Below, one piece after another: positions 51,137 to 57,627 of a stretch of 64,000 nt of DNA. The DNA is from Acidimicrobiaceae bacterium (GTDB lineage: Bacteria; Actinomycetota; Acidimicrobiia; Acidimicrobiales; Aldehydirespiratoraceae), in assembly GCA_026706815.1 (NCBI GenBank), contig JAPOYA010000026.1, positions 1 through 64,000 on the forward strand, given 5' to 3'. The position numbers and the translations under genes are program-made. The first letter of the stretch is position 1; each line of letters starts with the position of its first letter. The notes below the pieces were generated by a model. It ran no database searches and had not been told where the DNA came from. It worked only from the letters and a program-made list of their open reading frames with translations.

Positions 51137-52771
51137 CTAGCGCAGTCTCACGGGTGTGCTGACCTCGGAGTAGAAATCGTTGCCCTTGTCGTCGATGACG
51201 ATGAAGGCGGGGAAGTCCTCGACCTCGATCCTCCAGATCGCCTCCATGCCGAGCTCCGGATACTCGAGGACCTCCACGGCGCGGATTGAGTCTTGGGCCA
51301 GGCGGGCCGCGGCTCCACCGATGGACCCCAGGTAGAAGCCACCGTGGCGAGCACACGCCTCAGTCACTTCTCGGGACCGGTTGCCCTTGGCCAGCATCAC
51401 CATCGAGCCTCCCGCGGCCTGGAATTCGTCGACGTAGGAGTCCATGCGTCCAGCGGTCGTGGGCCCGAAGGAACCCGAGGCGTACCCGGCCGGCGTCTTG
51501 GCCGGTCCCGCATAGTAGATCGCATGGTCGCGGAGGTACTGCGGCATCGACTCGCCCCGGCCGAGCCTTTCGGAGATCTTGGCGTGGGCGATGTCACGGC
51601 CCACCACGAGCGTGCCGTTGAGAGACAGCCGTGTCTTGACCGGATGTCGGCTGAGCTGGTTGCGGATCTGGTCCATTGGCTGGTCGAGGTCGACGGTCAC
51701 GACCTCGCTCGACAGGTCGTCTTCGGCGGCGTCGGGCAGGAAACGGGCCGGATCGGTCTCGAGCTGTTCCAAGAAGATCCCGTCAGCGGTGATCTTGGCT
51801 TTGGCCTGGCGGTCGGCCGAGCAGCTGACCGCGATCCCCACCGGGTTCGAGGCGCCGTGGCGGGGGAGGCGGATCACTCGCACGTCGTGGCAGAAGTACT
51901 TGCCGCCGAACTGGGCGCCGATGCCGAACTCGCGAGTCTGTTGGAGCACCTTGTTCTCCCACTCGATGTCGCGGTAGCCGTGGCCGGTGTCGGCGCTGCC
52001 TGAGGTTGGCAGCGTGTCGAGGTAGTGGGCGGAGGCCAGCTTGGCGGTCTTGAGGTTGAACTCCGCTGAGGTGCCTCCGACGACCAGAGCGAGGTGATAG
52101 GGCGGGCAGGCCGAGGTGCCGACGGCGCGCAGCGACTCGTCGAGGAAGTCCAGCAGCGACTGCTCGTTCAACAGGGCCTTGGTCTTCTGGAACAGGAAGG
52201 ACTTGTTGGCCGACCCTCCGCCCTTGGCCATGAACAGGAACTCGTAGCTGCTTCCGGGCTTGGAGTAGAGCTCGATCTGTGCCGGCAGGTTGTTGCCGGT
52301 GTTCTTCTCTTCGAACATCGACACCGGCGCCAACTGCGAATAGCGCAGGTTGGTTTCGGTGAAAGTGTCGAACACCCCTGCCGAGATCGCCTCGCCGTCG
52401 TCTCCGTAGGTGACGACTTGATCGCCTTTCTTGCCCATCACGATGGCGGTGCCGGTGTCCTGGCACATGGGGAGAACCCCGGCGGCGGCGATGTTGGCGT
52501 TGAGCAGCAGTTCATGTGCCACGAAGACGTCGTTTCCGGAGGCCTCGGGGTCTTCGAGGATGCCGGCCAGCTGTTCGAGGTGCTCGGTGCGCAGGTAATG
52601 GGCGATGTCGTTCATCGCGGCGCGGGTGAGCAGGCGGATTGCCGAAGGCTCGACTTTGACGAACGTGCGCCCGTCGGCTCTGAAGGTGGAGATCCCCTCA
52701 GTTGAGATCAGGCGGTACTCGGTGGCGTCGACTCCGAGCGGCAACAGATCGGAGTAAGCGAACTCGGTCAT
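51137..52771 (-). CDS. fumA: Fumarate hydratase class I (iron-sulfur)
   Basis: The product has 544 residues, the full single-chain class I length. N-terminal alpha-like part: [28 protein letters not shown] (Fe-S Cys), [75 protein letters not shown]. Beta-like part: [73 protein letters not shown]. It interconverts fumarate and malate, oxygen-sensitive 4Fe-4S type. No promoter could be read confidently. Confidence 0.95.
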   Translation of the reverse strand: MTEFAYSDLLPLGVDATEYRLISTEGISTFRADGRTFVKVEPSAIRLLTRAAMNDIAHYLRTEHLEQLAGILEDPEASGNDVFVAHELLLNANIAAAGVLPMCQDTGTAIVMGKKGDQVVTYGDDGEAISAGVFDTFTETNLRYSQLAPVSMFEEKNTGNNLPAQIELYSKPGSSYEFLFMAKGGGSANKSFLFQKTKALLNEQSLLDFLDESLRAVGTSACPPYHLALVVGGTSAEFNLKTAKLASAHYLDTLPTSGSADTGHGYRDIEWENKVLQQTREFGIGAQFGGKYFCHDVRVIRLPRHGASNPVGIAVSCSADRQAKAKITADGIFLEQLETDPARFLPDAAEDDLSSEVVTVDLDQPMDQIRNQLSRHPVKTRLSLNGTLVVGRDIAHAKISERLGRGESMPQYLRDHAIYYAGPAKTPAGYASGSFGPTTAGRMDSYVDEFQAAGGSMVMLAKGNRSREVTEACARHGGFYLGSIGGAAARLAQDSIRAVEVLEYPELGMEAIWRIEVEDFPAFIVIDDKGNDFYSEVSTPVRLR

Positions 52772-52808
52772 AGCACTACGCTACTACCCCTTCTCAGCTC
52801 AAGAGGCC

Positions 52809-52994
52809 TCACCCACAGAGCCGCGCCAACAGATCAGCGATGCCCGCAAGCCTTTCCACTGAACGAGCAGCCTCGGGAGGAAGATCGGTTGAGATGGAAG
52901 CGTGGAGAGCCTGGCTGCCGATCACGAGAAGCTCGTTTTCGCCTAGGATTGCTCCAGCAGCTCGGACCGCATGGTCGAAAGCTTCGCGATTCAC
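52809..52994 (-). pseudogene. DUF6036-like nucleotidyltransferase, C-terminally truncated
   Basis: The product has 61 residues: MNREAFDHAVRAAGAILGENELLVIGSQALHASISTDLPPEAARSVE, the N-terminal strand/helix of MNT-like nucleotidyltransferases (GSQAL corresponds to the G-S motif). The frame then ends in unrelated sequence before the fumarase gene, so the rest of the domain is missing. Its ATG overlaps the stop of the upstream ORF at 52991-52994, which is the usual coupling in this two-gene toxin/antitoxin-like module. Nonfunctional. Confidence 0.6.
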
Positions 52995-53478
52995 CCTTCG
53001 CCCCTGAACAACCTGTACACGGCGGTGCGCTTTGCCGGAGTGAGGACTCCCGCGAAGGGCGTGACTTGTCGAAGTTCGCGCCCGCGCTCGCCGGGGTCGA
53101 GCATTCGCGCAAGGATTTGCTCAGTTGTCCCTTCAAGGATCCGCTCCCATTCTTCTAGCAGGGGAGCTCCCATTCTTCTAGCAGGGGAGACGCATGAGGG
53201 TTCTGCGCTCGCATCCGGGTGATGTTGCGGCGTCCGATGCCTATGATCTCGCGCTCCCGTTTCCGCCATTCTTGGGAGATCGCGATGTGAAGGGCCATGC
53301 TTCTCGCCTGATCCCGGGTGAAAGGTGTGCCGACCATTGGGCAACATGCCGACCCTGTCGAACCAGCCATCCGCTCGACGGTCTGCCACGTCGGGCTCTT
53401 TGCGGGGCTCTTTGCGGCGGTTTCGCGGGCAGCAATCGTGGGCTGAGAGGTATCTGCCGACTTGGCCGACTCGGTCAT
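52991..53478 (-). pseudogene. Antitoxin-like partner protein, broken by a 23-bp duplication
   Basis: From ATG 53478 the protein reads ...FTRDQARSMALHIAISQEWRKREREIIGIGRRNITRMRAQNPHASPLLEEWE and then meets a stop. In the next frame, after a direct 23-bp duplication, it resumes as LLEEWERILEGTTEQILARMLDPGERGRELRQVTPFAGVLTPAKRTAVYRLFRGEG to 52991. Removing one copy restores a single protein of about 155 residues, whose ending is coupled to the nucleotidyltransferase start. Proteins of this kind pair with DUF6036 proteins. The break is precise and recent-looking; slippage could reverse it. Confidence 0.65.
53143..53188. repeat. 23-bp perfect direct duplication inside the antitoxin-like gene
   Basis: GCTCCCATTCTTCTAGCAGG plus GGA occurs twice in tandem (53143-53165 and 53166-53188). 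As 23 is not a multiple of 3, the duplication changes the frame and brings a TAG into use. Confidence 0.9.
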
Positions 53479-53516
53479 GACTCCAAGCTACTCGCCGGAC
53501 TGCCCCGAGGCGCCCA

Positions 53517-53795
53517 CTAACCGCAAACCCGTCTGACCTCGGCCTCGGCGTTGATGACCCGCACTCTGAGCGCGGTCAACTCGTCGTGCGTGTCGTGATC
53601 GTGTCCTTCGGCATGCGCGGCGTTGTGCGTTTGCAGCGCTTCGGCCCAGTCGCTCTCGGCATTGGCCTGCGCCTCGGCAACGTCAGCGCATTCGGCGGCG
53701 TCTCGCTCGCCGGAGCATGCGCTCAGCAGGACGATTGCCGCCACAGCCGTGCTGATTGCGCTGATGATGCGCGCATGTTTCGTTCGTAGTCTCAT
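53517..53795 (-). CDS. Small lipoprotein with paired cysteines (paralog of 1158-1418)
   Basis: The product has 92 residues. Signal peptide with the lipobox VLLSAC; mature part AAECADVAEAQANAESDWAEALQTHNAAHAEGHDHDTHDELTALRVRVINAEAEVRRVCG. It has two Cys besides the lipobox one, and a His/Asp-rich centre (HAEGHDHDTHDE) that could bind metal. It aligns with the lipoprotein at 1.2 kb in Cys, Trp, His and the C-terminal ARV-AEAE-RR-C pattern. Unknown function; it lies beside the duplicated small membrane/secreted gene pairs, as the first copy lies beside a small membrane protein. Confidence 0.65.
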   Translation of the reverse strand: MRLRTKHARIISAISTAVAAIVLLSACSGERDAAECADVAEAQANAESDWAEALQTHNAAHAEGHDHDTHDELTALRVRVINAEAEVRRVCG

Positions 53796-53839
53796 TTTCT
53801 TGCCTCGTTGACTTGTTGTCCATATGTTGGACTTTGGTT

Positions 53840-53891
53840 GTGCGGCAGGGCCGAAAGCAGCTTCCTACGGTTACGGACGGCCCTGCCGCAC
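53840..53891. repeat. 14-bp inverted repeat at the edge of duplicated segment A
   Basis: GTGCGGCAGGGCCG (53840-53853) and CGGCCCTGCCGCAC (53878-53891) are exact inverted copies with a 24-base loop. The right arm is also the first sequence of the duplicated segment and is found again at 56121, but without the left arm. It could be a duplication end or a T-less terminator between divergent genes. Confidence 0.65.
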
Positions 53892-53910
53892 GGCTTTGTG
53901 TGCGCTAGCC

Positions 53911-53938
53911 TGTGGTCTTCCACAAGAGGGGCTAGAGT
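53911..53938 (+). promoter_or_regulatory. Leaderless-type promoter, copy A
   Basis: TGTGGT (53911-53916), a 16-base spacer, TAGAGT (53933-53938), then only 6 bases to the ATG at 53945. Copy B has TGTGGT, 17 bases, TACACT, and 6 bases to its ATG. The close -10-to-ATG distance implies an mRNA that starts at or next to the start codon. Confidence 0.45.
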
Positions 53939-53944
53939 CAACTC

Positions 53945-54199
53945 ATGAGTGATTCGCGCGGCGACGTGCAAACCCGCCTACAGCGGTTTTGGCTGTCAAA
54001 GACAACTCTTGTGTTGACGAGGCGGGGCGCATTTTTTGATGGGGTTTTTGCGTTTATATTTTGGTTCCATTGGGATAGGCCCCTCGCATCTGTGTTTCTG
54101 CTCGCTGCCTCACTCGTGTCAGCCGGCATGTCGGTCTATTCTTGGCGAGTGCGCCGCGAGGACCGGCTGGCGAGACTGGCTGTTGATGGTCTCGACTAG
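53945..54199 (+). CDS. Small membrane protein, duplicated family, copy A
   Basis: The product has 84 residues. QRFWLSKTTLVLTRRGAFFDGVFAFIFWFHWDRPLASVFLLAASLVSAGMSVYSW has two hydrophobic segments (about 28-42 and 45-65), then a basic tail (RVRREDRLARLAVDG). Copy B (56187) shares RFWLS-x-TLxLTRR-AF-GxFAxxFxxxDR-xSVxLLxAxxxxAGMSxxSW. No family known to me. Adjacent, convergent secreted gene at 54196 overlaps its stop by 4 bases; both copies keep this arrangement. Confidence 0.65.
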   Translation: MSDSRGDVQTRLQRFWLSKTTLVLTRRGAFFDGVFAFIFWFHWDRPLASVFLLAASLVSAGMSVYSWRVRREDRLARLAVDGLD

Positions 54200-54594
54200 T
54201 GGCCCTCTGTGGCCTTGATACCTGTGGCACCGCAGTAAAGGCCGGCAGGGGGGATGACGCGGCCAATGATCCCGCAAGCCCCAAACCAGAGCCACTGATT
54301 GTGGGTGTGGGGGTGTTCGTACCTGGGTCCGCATCGCCTATAGCGTTCGTAGCCCCAAATTGGAACTCCGTACCTGTATTCGCCTTCGCCGTTGCCGAAG
54401 TCGTGCCAATACATATGGTTGGGGTCCCATCGGTAACCGATGATCGTGTAGTTGGTTGATTGCACCCAGGTGCAGTCCTGCGTGTAGGATACATGGGCGG
54501 ACGCTGGGTCGGAGTCTGCGACCGTCACGACGGTCAATGCGCTGGCGAGCACAGCGAGCGCCAAAACCCCAGCAGCAGCTGAACGGATTCTCAT
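54196..54594 (-). CDS. Secreted small protein, duplicated family, copy A
   Basis: The product has 132 residues. Signal peptide MRIRSAAAGVLALAVLASALTVVTVADSDPASA, then the mature domain with Cys, Trp and Tyr: QDCTWVQSTNYTIIGYRWDPNHMYWHDFGNGEGEYRYGVPIWGYERYRRCGP. The shared features in copy B are DCTWVQSTNYTII, GEGEYR, PxWGYERYxxCGPxYxxPHxHN. The C-terminal part contains a hydrophobic Gly/Ala segment (FGACGIIGRVIPPAGLYCGATG). Secreted, with at least four Cys likely in disulfides. Function unknown. Confidence 0.7.
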   Translation of the reverse strand: MRIRSAAAGVLALAVLASALTVVTVADSDPASAHVSYTQDCTWVQSTNYTIIGYRWDPNHMYWHDFGNGEGEYRYGVPIWGYERYRRCGPRYEHPHTHNQWLWFGACGIIGRVIPPAGLYCGATGIKATEGH

Positions 54595-54717
54595 AAGGGT
54601 TTTCCTTTTGATATCAGTCAGGAAGCTGCTTTGCGGCGAGCGTAGCTGAATCCGGTTCTAGTCGTAACAGGCGATCGCTTCGGCTGTGACAGGGACCTTG
54701 ATTTGGGTCCGGGTGAT

Positions 54718-55647
54718 TCACCTTGGGTTTTGCACAGGCTGTTTGTTGTGGTTTTTTGTGGTGGTTTGGTTGGTTCTGTCCGCAGTGTAGGCGGTTTCGA
54801 ACTCGTCGGGTGGGAGGTCGTCGAGGTAGCTGTGGATGCGCTGGGTGTTCCACCAGTGCACCCAGCCGAGGGTGGCGAGCTCGACGTCGTCGATTGTGCG
54901 CCACGGTCTGTGGTCGGGGCCGCGGATCAGTTCGGTCTTGAACAGCGCGTTGACCGCTTCGGCGAGGGCGTTGTCATATGAGTCCCCAGCCGATCCGGTC
55001 GACGGCACAGCGCCGATCTCGTCGAGGCGCTCGCCGTAGCGGATGCTGGTGAACTGGCTGCCGGCATCGGTGTGGGCGACGAGCCTTTCGAGGCGGGCGC
55101 CTCGGTTCCAGCGGGCCATCTCCAAAGCGTCGAGGGCCATCTGGGTGCGCATGTTCGACGCGACCCTCCAGCCGACGATGCGGCGGCTGTAAGCGTCGAT
55201 GACGAAGCACACATAGGCGACGCCGGACCAGGTGGCGACATGGGTCAGGTCGGCGACCCACAACCGGTTCGGGGGGTCGGCGGTGAAGTCCCGCTCCACT
55301 AGGTCGGCGGGCCGTGCTGTGTTGGGATCGGGTCGGGTGGTGCGCACACTCTTCGTCCGTTTCACGCCGCCGATCCCGAGTTGGCGCATGAGGCGGGCTA
55401 CTTGGTCGCGTCCGATGTCGTGGCCGGCGCGTCGAGCCGCGATCCACAGCTTGCGCGCTCCATAGACCGAGTAGTTGGCCTGCCACAGCGCCAACAAGAC
55501 CGGCATCATCTGCGCGTCCCGCTTTGACCGAGCCGACGGCGGGCGGCGCTTGGCCGACCAGTACGTGGAGGGGGCCACCTGCAAAGCAACACAGACGGGC
55601 TCGACCCCGAACTCTTCACGGTTGCCGTCGATGAACCGCACGATCAT
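54718..55647 (-). CDS. IS3-family transposase OrfB (DDE integrase core)
   Basis: The product is about 309 residues from ATG 55647 (MIVRFIDGNREEFGVEPVCVALQVAPSTYW). HTH_21-type N-terminus, then the rve core: D in RLWVADLTHVATWSGVAYVCFVIDAYSRRIVGWRV, D in LVAHTDAGSQFTSIRYGERL, E in YDNALAEAVNALFKTELI, and the C-terminal GWVHWWNTQRIHSYLDDLPPDEFE. The triad is intact. It is normally expressed as an OrfAB fusion by -1 frameshifting; here the slippery site is altered (see orfA). Confidence 0.9.
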   Translation of the reverse strand: MIVRFIDGNREEFGVEPVCVALQVAPSTYWSAKRRPPSARSKRDAQMMPVLLALWQANYSVYGARKLWIAARRAGHDIGRDQVARLMRQLGIGGVKRTKSVRTTRPDPNTARPADLVERDFTADPPNRLWVADLTHVATWSGVAYVCFVIDAYSRRIVGWRVASNMRTQMALDALEMARWNRGARLERLVAHTDAGSQFTSIRYGERLDEIGAVPSTGSAGDSYDNALAEAVNALFKTELIRGPDHRPWRTIDDVELATLGWVHWWNTQRIHSYLDDLPPDEFETAYTADRTNQTTTKNHNKQPVQNPR

Positions 55648-55993
55648 CGCTGTCGGCGGTCGAGCTCCGCCCCGAAAAAACCGCTGCACGCTGAAGAATC
55701 TCGTTCGCCCGGCGCAGCTCACGGTTCTCCTGACGCAGCCGCTTGATCCCCGCGCTCTCCGCTGAGCCCACCCCCGCACGGGCACCCGCGTCGATCTCGG
55801 CCTGAGCCACCCAACGGCGCAACGACTCCTCCCCGCAACCGAGCTGACGGGCCACCCGAGCCACCGTGCCCACAGAACTGCCCAACTCCTCACGCAACGC
55901 CAACACCAACCGCACCGCATGCTGTTTCTGCTCAGCCCAATACCTCCTCGAAGTCGGCACCGGCCCCGTTCCTGAACCCATAGAACGCATCAT
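55616..55993 (-). CDS. IS3-family OrfA, one base short in its slippery run
   Basis: The HTH/leucine-zipper protein begins MMRSMGSGTGP, with RYWAEQKQHAVRLVLALREELGSSVGTVARVARQLGCGEESLRRWVAQ and RLRQENRELRRANEILQRAAVF. After the T6C run (A6 at 55675-55680) the frame reads SGRSSTADSDD and runs on. If the run were T7C it would read FFGAELDRRQR-stop, the usual OrfA ending, with the TGA overlapping orfB ATG (ATGA) and orfB in the -1 frame. So one T appears lost, or lost in sequencing. Transposase fusion by -1 slippage would be impaired unless slippage restores it. Confidence 0.75.
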   Translation of the reverse strand: MMRSMGSGTGPVPTSRRYWAEQKQHAVRLVLALREELGSSVGTVARVARQLGCGEESLRRWVAQAEIDAGARAGVGSAESAGIKRLRQENRELRRANEILQRAAVFSGRSSTADSDDRAVHRRQP

Positions 55994-56151
55994 CGCTCCA
56001 ATCCTTGGAGCCTGCACAAAACCCAGGGTGAATCATCAAGCCAGGCTCACCCCCGCCGCCCACACTGAACAACACAACCACCAACACCCATAACAACCGG
56101 ACTCACAACGGGTCCCGTCAGCCCTGCCGCACGGCTTTGTGTGCGCTAGCC

Positions 56152-56180
56152 TGTGGTCGCACTTCCGAACGGGTTACACT
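56152..56180 (+). promoter_or_regulatory. Leaderless-type promoter, copy B
   Basis: TGTGGT (56152-56157), a 17-base spacer, TACACT (56175-56180), then 6 bases to ATG 56187. The -10 to ATG spacing equals that in copy A, though the hexamer has changed. Confidence 0.45.
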
Positions 56181-56186
56181 CGATCC

Positions 56187-56408
56187 ATGACTGACGAGCG
56201 AGGTGTCGAGCTAAAACCGGGTCAGCGGTTTTGGCTGTCTAGGGCAACATTACAACTAACGAGGAGATTGGCAGCATTTCATGGGTTTTTTGCTGCTTAC
56301 TTTTTCTATCTCGACCGGCTGATATCATCAGTGGTGTTGCTTATTGCCACATTTGCGCTTGCCGGTATGTCATTCGTTTCTTGGATTAAGCGTCGGGAGG
56401 TCAGTTAG
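56187..56408 (+). CDS. Small membrane protein, duplicated family, copy B
   Basis: The product is 73 residues: MTDERGVELKPGQRFWLSRATLQLTRRLAAFHGFFAAYFFYLDRLISSVVLLIATFALAGMSFVSWIKRREVS. Two hydrophobic segments and a basic tail as in copy A. The composition is more AT-rich than the surrounding chromosome. ATG 56187 is chosen since it matches the copy A start; the track start at 56139 lies in the promoter. Unknown function. Confidence 0.65.
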   Translation: MTDERGVELKPGQRFWLSRATLQLTRRLAAFHGFFAAYFFYLDRLISSVVLLIATFALAGMSFVSWIKRREVS

Positions 56409-56412
56409 TTGG

Positions 56413-56796
56413 CTAGTGCCCGTGGTGCTGGTACCGGATAAACTCAGCGCTGCATATGAGACCGGGAATTGGTCCTAGTGCTGCATACGCAGCACACACA
56501 TAAAATGCATTCCATGGGTTGTGGGAATGGGGTTGGTTGTACCATGGGCCACAACTTTTGTAACGCTCGTAACCCCAGACCGGCACGAGACGTCCGACCC
56601 TGTATTCACCTTCTCCCGGTTGTTCTGGATCTTCAACCCATACGACATAGTCTGAGTCATAGTCGTATCGAATAATGGTGTAGTTCGTTGACTGCACCCA
56701 AGTGCAGTCTTGCCTCCGGTCTACATGGGCGGACGCGGGGTCGGAGTCTGCGACGGTGACTATGGTCAATGTGCTAGCTAGCACAGCGAGCGCCAA
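56413..56796 (-). pseudogene. Secreted small protein, copy B, with frameshifted signal peptide
   Basis: The mature part is well kept: QDCTWVQSTNYTIIRYDYDSDYVVW, GEGEYRVGRLVPVWGYERYKSCGPWYNQPHSHN. But two bases are missing just after the expected ATG (GGATTCTCAT in copy A is GGACTCAT here), so the ATG frame meets a stop after about 15 codons. The remaining frame can start only at TTG 56796 (LALAVLASTLTIVTVADSD), leaving a signal peptide without its positive N-region. Export is doubtful; probably inactivated, or expressed weakly from the TTG. Confidence 0.6.
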
Positions 56797-56929
56797 GACC
56801 CCAGCAGCTGAACGGACTCATAAGGGTTTTCCTTTGAATCAGTCAGGAAGCTGCTTGTGCGAGAGAGTAGTTGAATCCGGTTCTAGTTGCAACAAGCGAT
56901 CGCTGCGGCTGCTTCTTTCCGGTTGTTGG

Positions 56930-56993
56930 AGTCCCGTCCCTCGGCCTTCGGGGACTCGATTCCGTCTTGTCGCACAAGGAAAAAAGGGGCGCG
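56930..56993 (-). pseudogene. Fragment of a paralog of the adjacent thioredoxin-fold gene
   Basis: The minus strand reads PFFLVRQDGIESPKAEGRDS, matching PCFLLVRQDGVVTAKAEGWDP in the complete gene at 57003-57485. Nucleotide identity with that gene is visible (CCCTCGGCCTT..., CCGTCTTGTCG). Only about 20 residues remain. It sits between copy B of the duplicated segment and the complete gene, so it marks an older duplication of the region. Confidence 0.6.
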
Positions 56994-57002
56994 AACCGAT
57001 GT

Positions 57003-57485
57003 TCAGCTGTTGATCGGTGTGCCGGGATATGCGGCGGGGTCGCCCTCGGCGGGGATCGCCGGCCGGGACCAGTGAGCCAAATCAGCGATCGCTTCAGCGA
57101 CATCGCGCCAGGTGTCGGGATCCCAGCCCTCGGCCTTGGCGGTCACGACCCCGTCTTGTCGTACCAGCAGGAAACAGGGAGCGGACTCGACGCCCAACCC
57201 CTCAGCGATTGCGCATGACGGGTCTGTGAACGTCAACACCTCGTCGGCGTACGGGCCGAGAAACCGCTCAGCGTCGTCGGGTGAGCAGGTCAGGATCCAG
57301 CAGGGACGACAGTCGGCTTCCCGGAACCCCTGCAGGATCCTCTTGGAAGTGTCGAGGATCCAGGCGCTCTCGTGAGTGAAAGGGTCGAGCACCACGCATG
57401 CGAGCGGGAAAGTCGTGAGCCAGTCTGAAAGAGGTCGGCTCTCGCCGTTGAGAGGATTGAGTTCTAGCTCAGGGGCGATTGTCAC
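57003..57485 (-). CDS. Thioredoxin-fold (redoxin-like) protein
   Basis: The product is 160 residues from GTG 57485. Pattern: FPLACVVLDPFTHESAWILDTSKRILQGFREADCRPCWILTCSPDDAERFLGPYADEVLTFTDPSCAIAEGLGVESAPCFLLVRQDGVVTAKAEGWDPDTWRDVAEAI. A Cys-x-x-Cys (DCRPCW) and the cis-Pro-like SAPCFLLV point to a TlpA/thioredoxin-like fold. No signal peptide, so cytoplasmic. The redox role is inferred. Divergent from argC with about 140 bp between starts. Confidence 0.65.
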   Translation of the reverse strand: MTIAPELELNPLNGESRPLSDWLTTFPLACVVLDPFTHESAWILDTSKRILQGFREADCRPCWILTCSPDDAERFLGPYADEVLTFTDPSCAIAEGLGVESAPCFLLVRQDGVVTAKAEGWDPDTWRDVAEAIADLAHWSRPAIPAEGDPAAYPGTPINS

Positions 57486-57592
57486 GCCGCAACGTTAGCG
57501 CTCCGCGGCCCAAGCCGGTCGCATCGGTAGCAGAAGTCGGCAGCCGCCTTTGCCTAGTCGGACCAGTCGATGGTTAATAAATTTGCAAGATG

Positions 57593-57620
57593 TTGTATGA
57601 ACATTCATTTCTGCTATAGT
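57593..57620 (+). promoter_or_regulatory. argC promoter with ARG-box-like palindrome
   Basis: TTGTAT (57593-57598), 16 bases, TATAGT (57615-57620), then 7 bases to the argC ATG, so the mRNA is probably leaderless. ATGAACATTCAT (57597-57608), a near-perfect ARG-box half pair (ATGAA-N2-TTCAT), overlaps the -35 and spacer, where ArgR binding would block RNA polymerase. ArgR is encoded at the end of the operon, consistent with autorepression by arginine. Confidence 0.6.
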
Positions 57621-57627
57621 CAACGGG

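Larger units (their letters stand above)
53880..54686. repeat. Duplicated segment, copy A
   Basis: This copy contains one small membrane-protein gene (+) and one secreted-protein gene (-). It starts GCCCTGCCGCACGGCTTTGTG and ends near GCGATCGCTTCGGCTG. The same order, borders and gene content recur at 56121-56911, with the IS3 element between. The end sequences are nearly identical while the middle has diverged, which suggests an old tandem duplication. Confidence 0.75.
54714..56035 (-). mobile_element. IS3-family insertion sequence, about 1.32 kb
   Basis: Terminal inverted repeats are TGATTCACCTTGGGTTTTGC... (54714-54740) and its inverted counterpart at 56009-56035, 27 bp with three mismatches. 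Inside are orfA and orfB in the IS3 layout on the minus strand; the orfB stop lies within the left repeat. No clear target-site duplication is visible. It sits between the two copies of a duplicated segment, so either the IS entered after the duplication or recombination between copies trapped it. Confidence 0.88.
56121..56911. repeat. Duplicated segment, copy B
   Basis: This copy matches A in borders and gene order. It lacks the left arm of the inverted repeat found at 53840, has a 2-base and a 3-base deletion in its secreted gene, and ends GCGATCGCTGCGGCTG. It lies right of the IS3 element after about 85 bp of filler. Confidence 0.75.
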
